NCBI RefSeq assembly: GCF_017308075.1
Contig: NZ_JAFKFX010000026.1
Location: 216,900-280,899 of the forward strand
Reading direction: 5' to 3'
Source: Allobosea sp.
GTDB taxonomy: Bacteria > Pseudomonadota > Alphaproteobacteria > Rhizobiales > Beijerinckiaceae
DNA length: 64,000 nucleotides
Positions 50,126 to 58,707 of the stretch are shown here, piece by piece (position 1 is the first letter of the stretch; each line of letters opens with the position of its first letter). Below the pieces are notes generated by a model, which saw only the letters and a program-made list of their open reading frames with translations, made no database searches and was not told the origin of the DNA. A program made the translations under genes and the position numbers.

Positions 50126-51838
50126 ATGTCCCTAGTGGATGCTGCCACGACGCGTACGCGCGTCGTGGAGACCGGTCTCCTCTGGGGACTCGTCCTGCTC
50201 GTCGCGGCGCTGTCGCTGCTGCCGATCGGCCGGCTGGTCTTTGAGGGGCTGGCGCCGGGCGGCGCGCTCTCGACCTCCTCGCTCGGCAAGGTCCTCGCCA
50301 GCCAGACCACCTGGACGGCGACGGCAAACAGCCTGGTCACCGCCATCGCCGGCACCGTGCTCGCGGTTCTGCTCGGCGGCACGGTGGCGCTGCTGACGAC
50401 GCTGACCGATATCCGCGCCCGCAACGCCTTCACCTTCTGCTTCGTGCTGCCGCTGATGATCGCGCCGCAGGTCACGGCACTGGCCTGGCTGCAGCTCTTC
50501 GGCCCGTCGAGCACGCTGCTCAAGCTGATCGGCATGGCGCCGCCGCTCGGCAGCAGGAACCCGCTCTATTCGCGCGAGGGCATCATCCTGCTGCTCGGGC
50601 TGCAATACGCGCCGCTGGTCTTCCTGACCCTGCGCGCCGGCCTGCGCGCCTTGCCGAAGGAGCTGATCGAGGCCGGCCTCGCCGCCGGGGCGAGCCCGCT
50701 CACCGTGCTGCGCACCGTCGTACTGCCCCTGATGACGCCGCCGCTGATCGCCGGCATCGCGCTCTGCTTCGTCTCTAGCCTCGGGAATTTCGGCATTCCG
50801 GCCTTTCTCGGCATTCCCGGCAATTTCCTGGTGCTGCCGACGCTGATCTATCAGCGCCTCGCCGGGCTCGGCCCGGGCGTGCTCTCGGAGGTCGCGATCC
50901 TCTCGCTGCTGATCGGCCTCATCGCCATGGTCGGCATCCTGCTGCAGGATTTCATGCTGCGCCGGCGCGATTTCCGGATCACCACCACGTCGAGCGCGGC
51001 GCGGCCTTTCGAGCTCGGGCGCTGGCGCGCACCGGTCGAGATCCTGCTCTGGACCGTCGCGATCCTGATCCTGGCGCTGCCCTTTCTCGGCCTGATCACG
51101 ACCTCGCTGATCCCGGCCTTCGGCGTGCCGCTCAATGCAAAAACCGCGACGCTCGCCAACTATGCCTATGTGCTGCTTGAGCATGCCGCCTCGAAGCGCG
51201 CCTTCGTCAATAGCTTCCTGATGTCGGGCGCCGCCGCGATCCTGATCGTGGTGATCTGCGTGCCGCTCGCCTATTTCATCGTCTGGAAGAAGTCGCGGCT
51301 CTTACGCCTGCTCAACGTCGCTGCCGAGCTGCCCTATGCGATGCCGGGCGTGGTGCTCGCCATCGCCGCGATCCTGCTCTTCCTGAAGCCGCTGCCGCTG
51401 CTCGGCTTCTCGCTCTACAACACGATCTGGATCATCGTCTTCGCCTATCTCGCGCGCTTCCTGGTGCTCGGTCTGCGCCCGATCATCAGCGGCTATCTGC
51501 AGCTCGATCGGACGCTGGAGGAAGCCGCCCAGATCGCCGGTGCCGGGCTGCTACGCCGGCTCGTCACCATCATCTTCCCGCTGGTCGCGCCGGCGGCGGT
51601 GGCGGGTGCGCTGCTGATCTTTCTGACCGCCTTCAACGAGCTCACCGTCTCGGCCCTGCTTTGGTCGTCCGGTACGGAGACGCTCGGCGTGGTGGTGTTC
51701 TCCTTCGAGCAGGGCGGCGACTCGACCTATGCCTCGGCACTGGCGGCGGTGACGGTCCTCGTCACCATCGGGCTGATGCTCTCGACCCTGCTCTTCGCCA
51801 AGAAACTGCCACAGGGAGTGCTGCCGTGGCGCGACTGA
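50126..51838 (+). CDS. ABC transporter permease (two-domain, FbpB/AfuB type)
   Basis: 570-residue inner-membrane protein made of two fused permease halves, about twelve helices, each with an EAA-like loop (LIEAGLAAGASPLTVLRTVVLP and LEEAAQIAGAGLLRRLVTIIFP). This double permease is typical of the ferric/sugar-phosphate importer class. The ATG at 50126 is 10 bp after the binding-protein stop; the longer frame upstream is a shadow. It overlaps the ATPase gene by 13 bp. Confidence 0.9.
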   Translation: MSLVDAATTRTRVVETGLLWGLVLLVAALSLLPIGRLVFEGLAPGGALSTSSLGKVLASQTTWTATANSLVTAIAGTVLAVLLGGTVALLTTLTDIRARNAFTFCFVLPLMIAPQVTALAWLQLFGPSSTLLKLIGMAPPLGSRNPLYSREGIILLLGLQYAPLVFLTLRAGLRALPKELIEAGLAAGASPLTVLRTVVLPLMTPPLIAGIALCFVSSLGNFGIPAFLGIPGNFLVLPTLIYQRLAGLGPGVLSEVAILSLLIGLIAMVGILLQDFMLRRRDFRITTTSSAARPFELGRWRAPVEILLWTVAILILALPFLGLITTSLIPAFGVPLNAKTATLANYAYVLLEHAASKRAFVNSFLMSGAAAILIVVICVPLAYFIVWKKSRLLRLLNVAAELPYAMPGVVLAIAAILLFLKPLPLLGFSLYNTIWIIVFAYLARFLVLGLRPIISGYLQLDRTLEEAAQIAGAGLLRRLVTIIFPLVAPAAVAGALLIFLTAFNELTVSALLWSSGTETLGVVVFSFEQGGDSTYASALAAVTVLVTIGLMLSTLLFAKKLPQGVLPWRD

Positions 51839-52905
51839 AGATCGACCGGGCCCGCAAATATTTCGGGTCCTATACGGCGCTCGACGACGTCTCCATCGAT
51901 GTCGAGGATGGCGAGTTCATTGCGGTGCTCGGCCCTTCCGGCTGCGGCAAGACCACGCTGCTGCGCCAGATCGCCGGCTTCGACAAGCTCGATGGCGGCG
52001 AAATCACCATTGGCGACCGGCTGCTCTCCTCGCCCGAGCGGCATGTGCCGCCGGAGCATCGCAAGCTCGGCATCGTCTTCCAGTCCTATGCGCTCTGGCC
52101 GCATATGAGCGTGGCGGAAAACGTCGCCTATGGGTTGACGGTCGCCGGCGTGCGCGACCCCGAGCGTGCAAGGCGCGTCGCCGCGGCGCTCGATCTCGTC
52201 GGCCTCACCGGCTTTGCCGAACGGCGCCCGGGCCTGCTTTCGGGCGGCCAGCGCCAGCGCGTCGCTTTGGCGCGCTGCCTCGTCACCGAGCCGTCGCTGG
52301 TGCTGCTCGACGAGCCGCTCGCCAATCTCGACGTGCATCTGCGCGCCTCGATGGAGGAGGAGTTCTCGCGCTTCCACGAGCGCACCGGCACGACCATGGT
52401 CTACATCACCCATGACCAGGCCGAGGCGATGGCGCTGGCCGACCGGATCGCGGTGATGGACCGCGGCCGGCTGCTCCAGCTTGCCAGCCCCTCGCTGCTC
52501 TATCGCGAGCCGGCGAACACCACGGTGGCAGGCTTCATCGGCGAGGGTATGGTGCTGCCGGCGCGCCTGCTTTCGAAGCCTGAGGCGGGGCATTGCAAGG
52601 TCGATGTGCTCGGCGTCGAAGCGGTGATGCGCTGCCGGTCCGACCAGCCGGCGATCGCGCAGGCCAAGATCTGTCTGCGGGCCCGCGACTTCTCGATCGC
52701 TCCGGGTGCGGGCGGCCTCGCCGCGCGCGTCGAGCGCCTGTCCTATCAGGGCGGCTATTTCCGCATGGAGGTGCGCCCGCTGGCGAGCGAGGAGACCGTG
52801 CTGCATCTTGACGCGCCCGAGCCGGTGCCGGCCGCACCCGGCGAAACGATACGTCTCGATATCAGGGATGGCTGGGTCATTCCGGAGCCGGAACTCGCGG
52901 CATGA
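51826..52905 (+). CDS. ABC transporter ATP-binding protein (FbpC/AfuC/PotA type)
   Basis: 359 residues with Walker A GPSGCGKTT, signature LLSGGQRQRV, Walker B LVLLDEPLANLD and switch histidine in YITHDQAEAM, plus a C-terminal TOBE-like regulatory domain. The GTG at 51826 gives the expected MARLKIDRARKYFG start and overlaps the permease stop. It overlaps the metallo-hydrolase gene by 4 bp. Confidence 0.92.
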   Translation: MARLKIDRARKYFGSYTALDDVSIDVEDGEFIAVLGPSGCGKTTLLRQIAGFDKLDGGEITIGDRLLSSPERHVPPEHRKLGIVFQSYALWPHMSVAENVAYGLTVAGVRDPERARRVAAALDLVGLTGFAERRPGLLSGGQRQRVALARCLVTEPSLVLLDEPLANLDVHLRASMEEEFSRFHERTGTTMVYITHDQAEAMALADRIAVMDRGRLLQLASPSLLYREPANTTVAGFIGEGMVLPARLLSKPEAGHCKVDVLGVEAVMRCRSDQPAIAQAKICLRARDFSIAPGAGGLAARVERLSYQGGYFRMEVRPLASEETVLHLDAPEPVPAAPGETIRLDIRDGWVIPEPELAA

Positions 52906-54050
52906 AGCTCAGAATTCACGGCGGTGTCGGCGAGAAGGGCCGCACCTGCATCGGCGTCGCGCATGGCACGACCCGGCTTCTGCTCGATGTCGGGGTCGAT
53001 ACCAGCGCGCCGCGCGGGCCGGGCTACTATCCGGCGATCTCGCCGGAGGAGCTGGCCGCCACCGAGGCGATCATCGTCACCCATGCGCATGAGGACCATA
53101 TCGGGGCGCTCGGCTGGTGTCTGGCCAACGGGTTTTCCGGCCGGATCCTGATGACGGCCGAGGCTGCCGCCGAAACCGATGCGACGCTGCAGGCCTATGC
53201 CACGGCCGAGGAACGAGCGCTCGCCCAGGCGGTGAGGTTCGAGATCATCGAGGCGGGCAAGCCCTTCCGGCTCGGGTCTATCGCGATCGAGACCGGGCGC
53301 AGCGGCCATGTCGTCGGCGGGGTCTGGTGCCATCTGAGCGCCGATGGCCGCCGGCTCGGCTATTGCGGCGATGTGGTGCCGGCGAGCCCGGTCTTCGCGA
53401 TGGACGCGATGCCGCCCTGCGACCTTCTCCTGCTCGACGCCTCCTATGGCGAGGACCGGGTGCCGGCCTGGGAACGCGGCCTCGCCGTGACGCGCTGGCT
53501 CGAGGCGCAGCCGGGCGGCGCCGTGCTGCCGACGCCGCTTTCCGGCCGCTCCGTCGAGCTGATCGCGCTGATCGACACGCCGATCGCGATCCATCCTTCG
53601 ATGCAGGCGCCGCTGGCGCTGCAGATCGCCGCGACGCAATGGCTGGTTCCGGGCATTGCCGACGAATTATCGCGCAAGCTCGCGGGTGCGCTGCTCTGGC
53701 GCGAAGGCGACAAGCTGCCGAAGGCGGCGCTGCTCTGCCATGACGGGATGGGGCTGGCCGGCCCCTCGGCGGCCGCCCTCGCGCAGGCCCGGACGGAGGG
53801 CCAGCCGGTCCTGCTCACCGGGCATGTGCCGAAAGGCAGCCCTGGCGATGCCCTGCTGGCGGCGGGCAAGGCGCAATGGCTGCGCTTCCCGACCCATCCG
53901 ACCCTGCCCGAGAATGCCGCGCTCGCCGCCGCCAATGGCGCACCGGTTGTGCTGGCCCATTCCTGCGACGCCGCCACGGCGCGTGCACTGGCCCGCAGCA
54001 TTCCGGGCCTCAACCCTACACCCAAGCCGGGCGACATCATCGAGATCTGA
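52902..54050 (+). CDS. metallo-beta-lactamase-fold hydrolase
   Basis: 382-residue MBL-fold protein with the metal motif HAHEDHIG (His 61, His 63, Asp 65, His 66), further metal-site candidates in SGHVVGG and YCGDVV, LLLDASYGED, a beta-CASP-like insert and a C-terminal TGHVPKGSPGD. Such proteins cleave phosphoesters, often phosphodiesters or RNA. Encoded between an importer ATPase (4-bp overlap) and surE (9 bp), it probably acts on an imported phosphorylated compound. Substrate unknown. Confidence 0.8.
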   Translation: MKLRIHGGVGEKGRTCIGVAHGTTRLLLDVGVDTSAPRGPGYYPAISPEELAATEAIIVTHAHEDHIGALGWCLANGFSGRILMTAEAAAETDATLQAYATAEERALAQAVRFEIIEAGKPFRLGSIAIETGRSGHVVGGVWCHLSADGRRLGYCGDVVPASPVFAMDAMPPCDLLLLDASYGEDRVPAWERGLAVTRWLEAQPGGAVLPTPLSGRSVELIALIDTPIAIHPSMQAPLALQIAATQWLVPGIADELSRKLAGALLWREGDKLPKAALLCHDGMGLAGPSAAALAQARTEGQPVLLTGHVPKGSPGDALLAAGKAQWLRFPTHPTLPENAALAAANGAPVVLAHSCDAATARALARSIPGLNPTPKPGDIIEI

Positions 54051-54059
54051 GGCTGAACC

Positions 54060-54818
54060 ATGCGTATCCTGATCGCCAATGACGACGGTATCGACGCGCC
54101 GGGCATCGCCCTGCTGCGCCGCGCCGCCGCGCGCCTCTGGTCCGATGTCTGGGTCGTGGCGCCGGAGCGCAAATGGACGGCGGCGAGCCACCATCTCTCT
54201 TTAGACCGCGACCTCGTGCTGACGCGGCGCGAAAACCAGGTCTACGCGCTCTCGGGCACGCCGGCCGATTGCGTCGTCGGCGCCATGACCGTGCTGTTCC
54301 GCGATGGCGGCCGGCCGGACCTCCTGCTCTCGGGCGTCAATCATGGCCGCAATACCGGTGAGGACGCGGCCTATTCCGGCACGCTCTCGATCGCGCGCGA
54401 GGCCTGTTTCTGGGGCGTGCCGGCGATCGGCCTGTCGCGGGTCAAGGAGGGTGGCTATGGCGAGGAGGACGTCGCGGCGCTTACGGCCCTGCTCGCCAGT
54501 CTGTGGGCGCGGCGTGGGCAGTGGGCGCGCGAGGGCGCCTGGCTCAGCGTCAACCTCCCCAAGACCTTGCCTGCCGAGATCGGGCTGGCCCGGATCGGCC
54601 GCGACAAGATCGCCGGCGCTGCCGACATCGTCGCGGACGATCCCGAGCGCACGGTCTGGCGGATCAGGCGCGGCCGGCCGCAGAGCAGCCAGCCCGGCGA
54701 CGAGAATTCACTGATCGACGCCGGCAAGATTGCGATCGTCCGGCATTGCTGGACCGACGGCGCGCCGCTCGACGAGAGCCTGGCGCAGGAGCTCAACGCG
54801 GAGCTCGGGCAGGGCTAG
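54060..54818 (+). CDS. surE: 5'/3'-nucleotidase SurE family phosphatase
   Basis: 252-residue SurE-fold phosphatase. The metal site IANDDGIDAPG (Asn 7, Asp 8, Asp 9), the ALSGTPADCV segment and LSGVNHGRNTGEDAAYSGTLSIAREA are intact. SurE proteins remove phosphate from nucleotides and other small phosphates. Its usual neighbour pcm is absent; instead it ends an importer/dehydrogenase operon, suggesting a specialised paralogue that dephosphorylates an intermediate. Confidence 0.88.
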   Translation: MRILIANDDGIDAPGIALLRRAAARLWSDVWVVAPERKWTAASHHLSLDRDLVLTRRENQVYALSGTPADCVVGAMTVLFRDGGRPDLLLSGVNHGRNTGEDAAYSGTLSIAREACFWGVPAIGLSRVKEGGYGEEDVAALTALLASLWARRGQWAREGAWLSVNLPKTLPAEIGLARIGRDKIAGAADIVADDPERTVWRIRRGRPQSSQPGDENSLIDAGKIAIVRHCWTDGAPLDESLAQELNAELGQG

Positions 54819-54846
54819 CCTTTAGCGCATTTGCTGGAATCCAGAA

Positions 54847-54942
54847 CGTCATCCCGGGCTTGCCCCAGGATCCATCGTAAAGCGCGATAGCCCTAAGGTG
54901 GATCCCGGATCTGCGCCGCTTCGCCGCTTGTCCGGGATGACG
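54847..54942. repeat. intergenic palindromic repeat, family B, copy 2
   Basis: About 96 bp bounded by CGTCATCCCGG and CCGGGATGACG, with inner GGATCCATCGTAAAGC, as in the element at 33007. It lies between the convergent surE and B12-uptake operons. Confidence 0.65.
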
Positions 54943-55008
54943 AAGCTCCTGCTGGACAGATCAGCCGGCTCGAACACGCGTTCGGACCCGCCGGTCGCCG
55001 GCCTTCCT

Positions 55009-56022
55009 TCAGCCATGGCCGTAATCGTCTGCCGCGGCCGCTGCCTCGTCGCCATCGCCGGTCTCGCGTTCGAGCAGGGCGGTCCAGCTTGCCGCCGGTG
55101 CATGTCCGCTCTGGAGCATCTGGCGCAGCAGCACCCTCGCGGCGTGCCGGGCGAAACGGTCATCCGGGATCGCGGCCGCATCGGCCGGAGCTCCGGAGGC
55201 CATGGCGGCCGCGAGCCGTGACTTCAGGGCGAGCAGGCGGACATCGCCGTACTCGCCGAGCATGGCCTGGAAGGCGTCATGGGCCTGTTGGTCCCAGGGG
55301 CGGCGATGGCCGAGGCCATCCTTGAGCGGATGGGCCGGCACGAGATGGGCGCAAGGCACGAAGCCGTCTGGCACCGGCTCGGTCGCGGCATGGGTGCGGC
55401 CGGAGCGCAGCAGCTTCGGCAGGACATGGGTGTGCGGGCCTTCGGGGCTCTTGCCGTCGGCCGGCGGGATCGGCTGGTAGACCTCGCAGCGGCCGAAGCG
55501 CGCCATGAAGACGCGATGCGGCCCGGCGGCGACGATCGCGGCCATGGCGGGATTGCCGGACTCGAACAGCGAGCGCCCTGCCGCCGCGCGTAAGGTCCCG
55601 ATCAGGCCGGGATCGGCGGTGCGGATGCAGATATCGGCCTGCAAGGTGCCGAGCCCCATGTCGAACAGGATGCCGTCCCGGTCCTGTGGCCGGAGCGCCT
55701 CGCTGTCGGGCCCGAGCTCGGTCAGGACCGTACGGCGGTTCATGGCGCAGGCATCGGCCGGCAGGCAGAGCGAGATGCGGTGGCTCCAGCTCTGGCCGAT
55801 CGCGGTCTCCGAGGCGAAGAGCCGGACGGCAGAGAGATCGCCGAAGCCGACGCCGCCACGTGCGGTCGTCGCGGCGAGCCGGCCGGGCTCGTCGGTCAGG
55901 ACGAAAGCCTCGTCCGGATCGCGCTGGAACTCGGCGATGGCGCCGAAGGTGCCGAGATTCCATTGCGAACTCTGCGTCCGCAACTGCTCGCGGATGAAGC
56001 CGGTGATGTCGCGCTTGGTCAT
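55009..56022 (-). CDS. unknown protein encoded last in the B12-uptake operon
   Basis: 337 residues with no family I can name. The first half contains WNLGTFGAIAEFQRDPDE, RISLCLPADACAMNRRTVLTELGPDSEALR and DMGLGTLQADICIRT; the second half has VPAHPLKDGLGHRRPWDQQAHDAFQAMLGEYGDV and an alanine-rich helical end. No signal peptide or membrane helix is visible, so it is probably cytosolic. Its start overlaps the stop of the ATPase gene by 4 bp, making it a translationally coupled member of the riboswitch-controlled operon and hence likely linked to corrinoid use. Confidence 0.75.
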   Translation of the reverse strand: MTKRDITGFIREQLRTQSSQWNLGTFGAIAEFQRDPDEAFVLTDEPGRLAATTARGGVGFGDLSAVRLFASETAIGQSWSHRISLCLPADACAMNRRTVLTELGPDSEALRPQDRDGILFDMGLGTLQADICIRTADPGLIGTLRAAAGRSLFESGNPAMAAIVAAGPHRVFMARFGRCEVYQPIPPADGKSPEGPHTHVLPKLLRSGRTHAATEPVPDGFVPCAHLVPAHPLKDGLGHRRPWDQQAHDAFQAMLGEYGDVRLLALKSRLAAAMASGAPADAAAIPDDRFARHAARVLLRQMLQSGHAPAASWTALLERETGDGDEAAAAADDYGHG

Positions 56023-56813
56023 GAGGCAGTCTCGTCTTTGCGGGGGATCGGTCGCCAGGGCAGGGCATAGGGCTGGCCGTCCTGTGCGCCGCGCGCGACC
56101 TCGATGCCGAAGGCCCGGGCGAGATTGGCGTCGTCGAGAACGGAATCGGGGGCGCCGTCGGCCAAGACGCGGCCTTGGTCGAGCAGGACGAGGCGGTCGC
56201 AGAAGCGGCCGGCGAGGCTGAGATCGTGCAGGACGACGACCACGCCGGCGCCGGCATGTGCGGTGCGCCGCAGCAGCGCCATCGCCTCGAGCTGATGGAG
56301 CGGGTCGAGCCCGGCGAGCGGCTCGTCCGCCAGCAGCATCCTGGCCTCGACCGCCAGCGCCCGCGCCAGCAGGACGCGCATGCGCTCTCCGCCGGAGAGG
56401 CTGTCGAGCGTGCGCTCGGTGAAGCCAGTGACATCGGCGGCCGCCATGGCGCGCGCGATCGCGGCGTGATCGGCTGCGTTCTGATCGGCGAAGGGGCGGC
56501 GATGCGGCAGCCGGCCGAGCGCAACGACGGCGCCGGCCCGCATCTGCCAGTGCACCGTGCCGCCCTGCGCCAGGAAGGCGATGCGCCTGGCCAACGTCTT
56601 GCGCCCGAGCGCCCTCGCGGTGAGGCCGTCATAGCGCAAGCTTCCGGCGTCGGCCGGAAGCAGGTCGGCGAGCACACGCAGCAAGGTCGTCTTGCCGGCG
56701 CCGTTCGGGCCGATCAGGCCGACCATCTCGCCAGCCCGCAAAGAAAGGTCGATGCCGCGCAGCACCAGTTTGCCGCCGAGGCTGACCGCGATGTCCCTGG
56801 CTTCGATCTGCAT
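56019..56813 (-). CDS. btuD: ABC transporter ATP-binding protein, B12/siderophore type
   Basis: 264 residues with Walker A GPNGAGKTT, signature LSGGERMRV, Walker B MLLADEPLAGLD and switch histidine VVVLHDLSLA. It powers the adjacent BtuC-like permease and overlaps it by one base (TGATG-type junction at 56813). The cobalamin riboswitch at the head of the operon indicates vitamin B12 as substrate. Confidence 0.88.
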   Translation of the reverse strand: MQIEARDIAVSLGGKLVLRGIDLSLRAGEMVGLIGPNGAGKTTLLRVLADLLPADAGSLRYDGLTARALGRKTLARRIAFLAQGGTVHWQMRAGAVVALGRLPHRRPFADQNAADHAAIARAMAAADVTGFTERTLDSLSGGERMRVLLARALAVEARMLLADEPLAGLDPLHQLEAMALLRRTAHAGAGVVVVLHDLSLAGRFCDRLVLLDQGRVLADGAPDSVLDDANLARAFGIEVARGAQDGQPYALPWRPIPRKDETAS

Positions 56814-57838
56814 CACGCCGCCCTCCGCATCCGCTGGATCAGGCTGAACAGGAAGGGTGCGCCGATCAGGGCAGTGACCACGCCGAGCTTGAGCTCGGGC
56901 CGGATCGGCATCAGCCGCAGGGCAATGTCGGCGGCGAGCGTCAGGATCGCGCCGCCGAGCCCAGAGACCAGCAGCAGCCGGCCGGGGCGATGCCCGACCA
57001 GCGGGCGCAGCAGATGCGGCACGACGAGCCCGACGAAGCCGATCGCGCCGGTGACGGCGACCGAGGCGCCGACCGCCAGCGCGGCACCGCCGATCAGCCG
57101 GGCGCGCAGCCAGCCGAGATCGAAGCCGAGGCTGCGGGCGGTGTCCTCGCCGAGGGTGAGCCCGTCGAGGGCGGTGGCGCTGGAGAGCAGCAGTGCCCAG
57201 CCGAGCAGCATCAGGGGCAGCACCAGCCAGATATGGGCCATGCTGCGGTCGGCGAGCGAGCCCATCAGCCAGAAGACGATCTCGAGCGCCGCATAGGGGT
57301 TCGGTGCGAGATTGAGCGCGAGCGAGGTCATCGCGCCGGCGAAGCTGTTGATCGCGACGCCGGCGAGGATCAGCGCCATGGTGCCGGCGCCGCGCCCGTT
57401 CAGAGCGTAGAGCAGGAGCGTCGCCAGCATCGCGCCGGCAATGCCACCGAGCGGCAAGGCGAGCAGGAAGGCGCCGGCGAAGCCGGAATAGAACATCGCC
57501 ACCGCGCCGAAGGCGGCGGCGCTGGAAATGCCGAGCAGGCCGGGCTCGGCCAGCGGGTTGCGGAGCAGCCCCTGCATCGCGGCGCCCGCCAAGCCGAGGC
57601 TGAAGCCGACGAGCGCGCCGAGCAAGGCGCGCGGCAGGCGCAACTCGACGAGAACCAGTGCCGGCAAGCTGGCGCGGCCGGCCAGCCAGTCGCTGAAAGC
57701 TGCGCCAAGGTCGAGATCCGCGTAGCCGACAGCGACCGAGAGCGCCGTCATGGCGAGGAGCAGGGCGGTCAGCAGCGCGACCAGAAAGCGATAGCGGCTG
57801 CGACTTTCCGTGGCGATGGCGGTGGCGGCGGGGTTCAC
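56813..57838 (-). CDS. btuC: ABC transporter permease, FecCD/BtuC type
   Basis: 341-residue permease with about ten membrane helices and the family motifs LPRALLGALVGFSLGLAGAAMQGLLRNPLAEPGLLGISSAA (described in parts: LAGAAMQG and NPLAEPGLLG), GAIGFVGLVVPHLLR and PIRPELKLGVVTALIGAPFLF. It carries cobalamin through the inner membrane. Overlaps the binding-protein gene by 4 bp. Confidence 0.88.
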   Translation of the reverse strand: MNPAATAIATESRSRYRFLVALLTALLLAMTALSVAVGYADLDLGAAFSDWLAGRASLPALVLVELRLPRALLGALVGFSLGLAGAAMQGLLRNPLAEPGLLGISSAAAFGAVAMFYSGFAGAFLLALPLGGIAGAMLATLLLYALNGRGAGTMALILAGVAINSFAGAMTSLALNLAPNPYAALEIVFWLMGSLADRSMAHIWLVLPLMLLGWALLLSSATALDGLTLGEDTARSLGFDLGWLRARLIGGAALAVGASVAVTGAIGFVGLVVPHLLRPLVGHRPGRLLLVSGLGGAILTLAADIALRLMPIRPELKLGVVTALIGAPFLFSLIQRMRRAA

Positions 57839-58707
57839 GGTCCGCTCCTGGGCTTGCGCGGCGCGGCGGCCGCATCGATCAGCATTTCGATGGCGTCGAT
57901 CACCGCCGGCCCGGCGCAGGTCCAGAGCCTGGAGGGCAGGGCGACGAGCCTCAGCCGGTCGCCGAGCCTGCCGATCAGCGGGTGGTTCAGGATCTCATGG
58001 GCGAGCGAGGGCGGGCCGCCCTCGCTGGTGTTGAGGATCAGGATGTCGGCCTCGCCGAGCGCCACGGTCTCCAGGGCGATCTGGCCGTAATTGTCGATGC
58101 CGAGCTCGGCGGCGAGGTTGACGAAGCCGGCTCTGGTCAGGATCTCGTCGACGAGCGAGCCGCGCCCGACGGTGAAGCCGTTCGGCCGCAGGACCAGCGC
58201 CTTTGGCCGCTCCTTGCCGATACGCTGCGCCAGGAACGCGAGGCGGGCGTCGATCTCGCCGATCAGGGCTTCGCCGCGGGCCGGCTCTCCGAGCAGCGCC
58301 GCCATCTCGGCGATCTGGGCCTTGACCCCGCCGAGGTCGCGCGGCACGCCGAATTCCCTGACCGGTGCGCCGACGCGCCTCAGCAGCGCGACGGTGTTGC
58401 GGGTGGTGAAGCTCCCGGCGATGACGAGATCGGGCCGGAAGGCCAGCAATTCCTCGACGAGGCCGTGATTGGCCGGGTACCGACGGGCCGCCTCTGCCAT
58501 ATTGGCGTTGCGCGGGTCCTGCGAGAGCCAGGTCACCGAGGCGATCGCCGCGGGATCGGCGAGGCGCAGCACGAGCTCGTCCGTGCACATGTTGAGCGAG
58601 ACGATGCGCTCCGGCCTCGCGCCCGCTGCCGGCGTAGCCGCGAGCACGAGGCTCGCGACCACGAGCGCTGCGCCGAGGGCGCGTTTGGAGCGGCGGTCCG
58701 CCATCAT
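57835..58707 (-). CDS. btuF: periplasmic B12-type substrate-binding protein
   Basis: 290 residues with a signal peptide (ALGAALVVASLVLAATPAAGA) and a helical-backbone-type binding fold: RIVSLNMCTDELVLRLAD, LLAFRPDLVIAGSF and the C-terminal domain DEILTRAGFVNLAAELG. It is placed between the receptor and permease genes with 4-bp overlaps on both sides. Heme or siderophore ligands are excluded mainly by the riboswitch. Confidence 0.85.
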   Translation of the reverse strand: MMADRRSKRALGAALVVASLVLAATPAAGARPERIVSLNMCTDELVLRLADPAAIASVTWLSQDPRNANMAEAARRYPANHGLVEELLAFRPDLVIAGSFTTRNTVALLRRVGAPVREFGVPRDLGGVKAQIAEMAALLGEPARGEALIGEIDARLAFLAQRIGKERPKALVLRPNGFTVGRGSLVDEILTRAGFVNLAAELGIDNYGQIALETVALGEADILILNTSEGGPPSLAHEILNHPLIGRLGDRLRLVALPSRLWTCAGPAVIDAIEMLIDAAAAPRKPRSGP

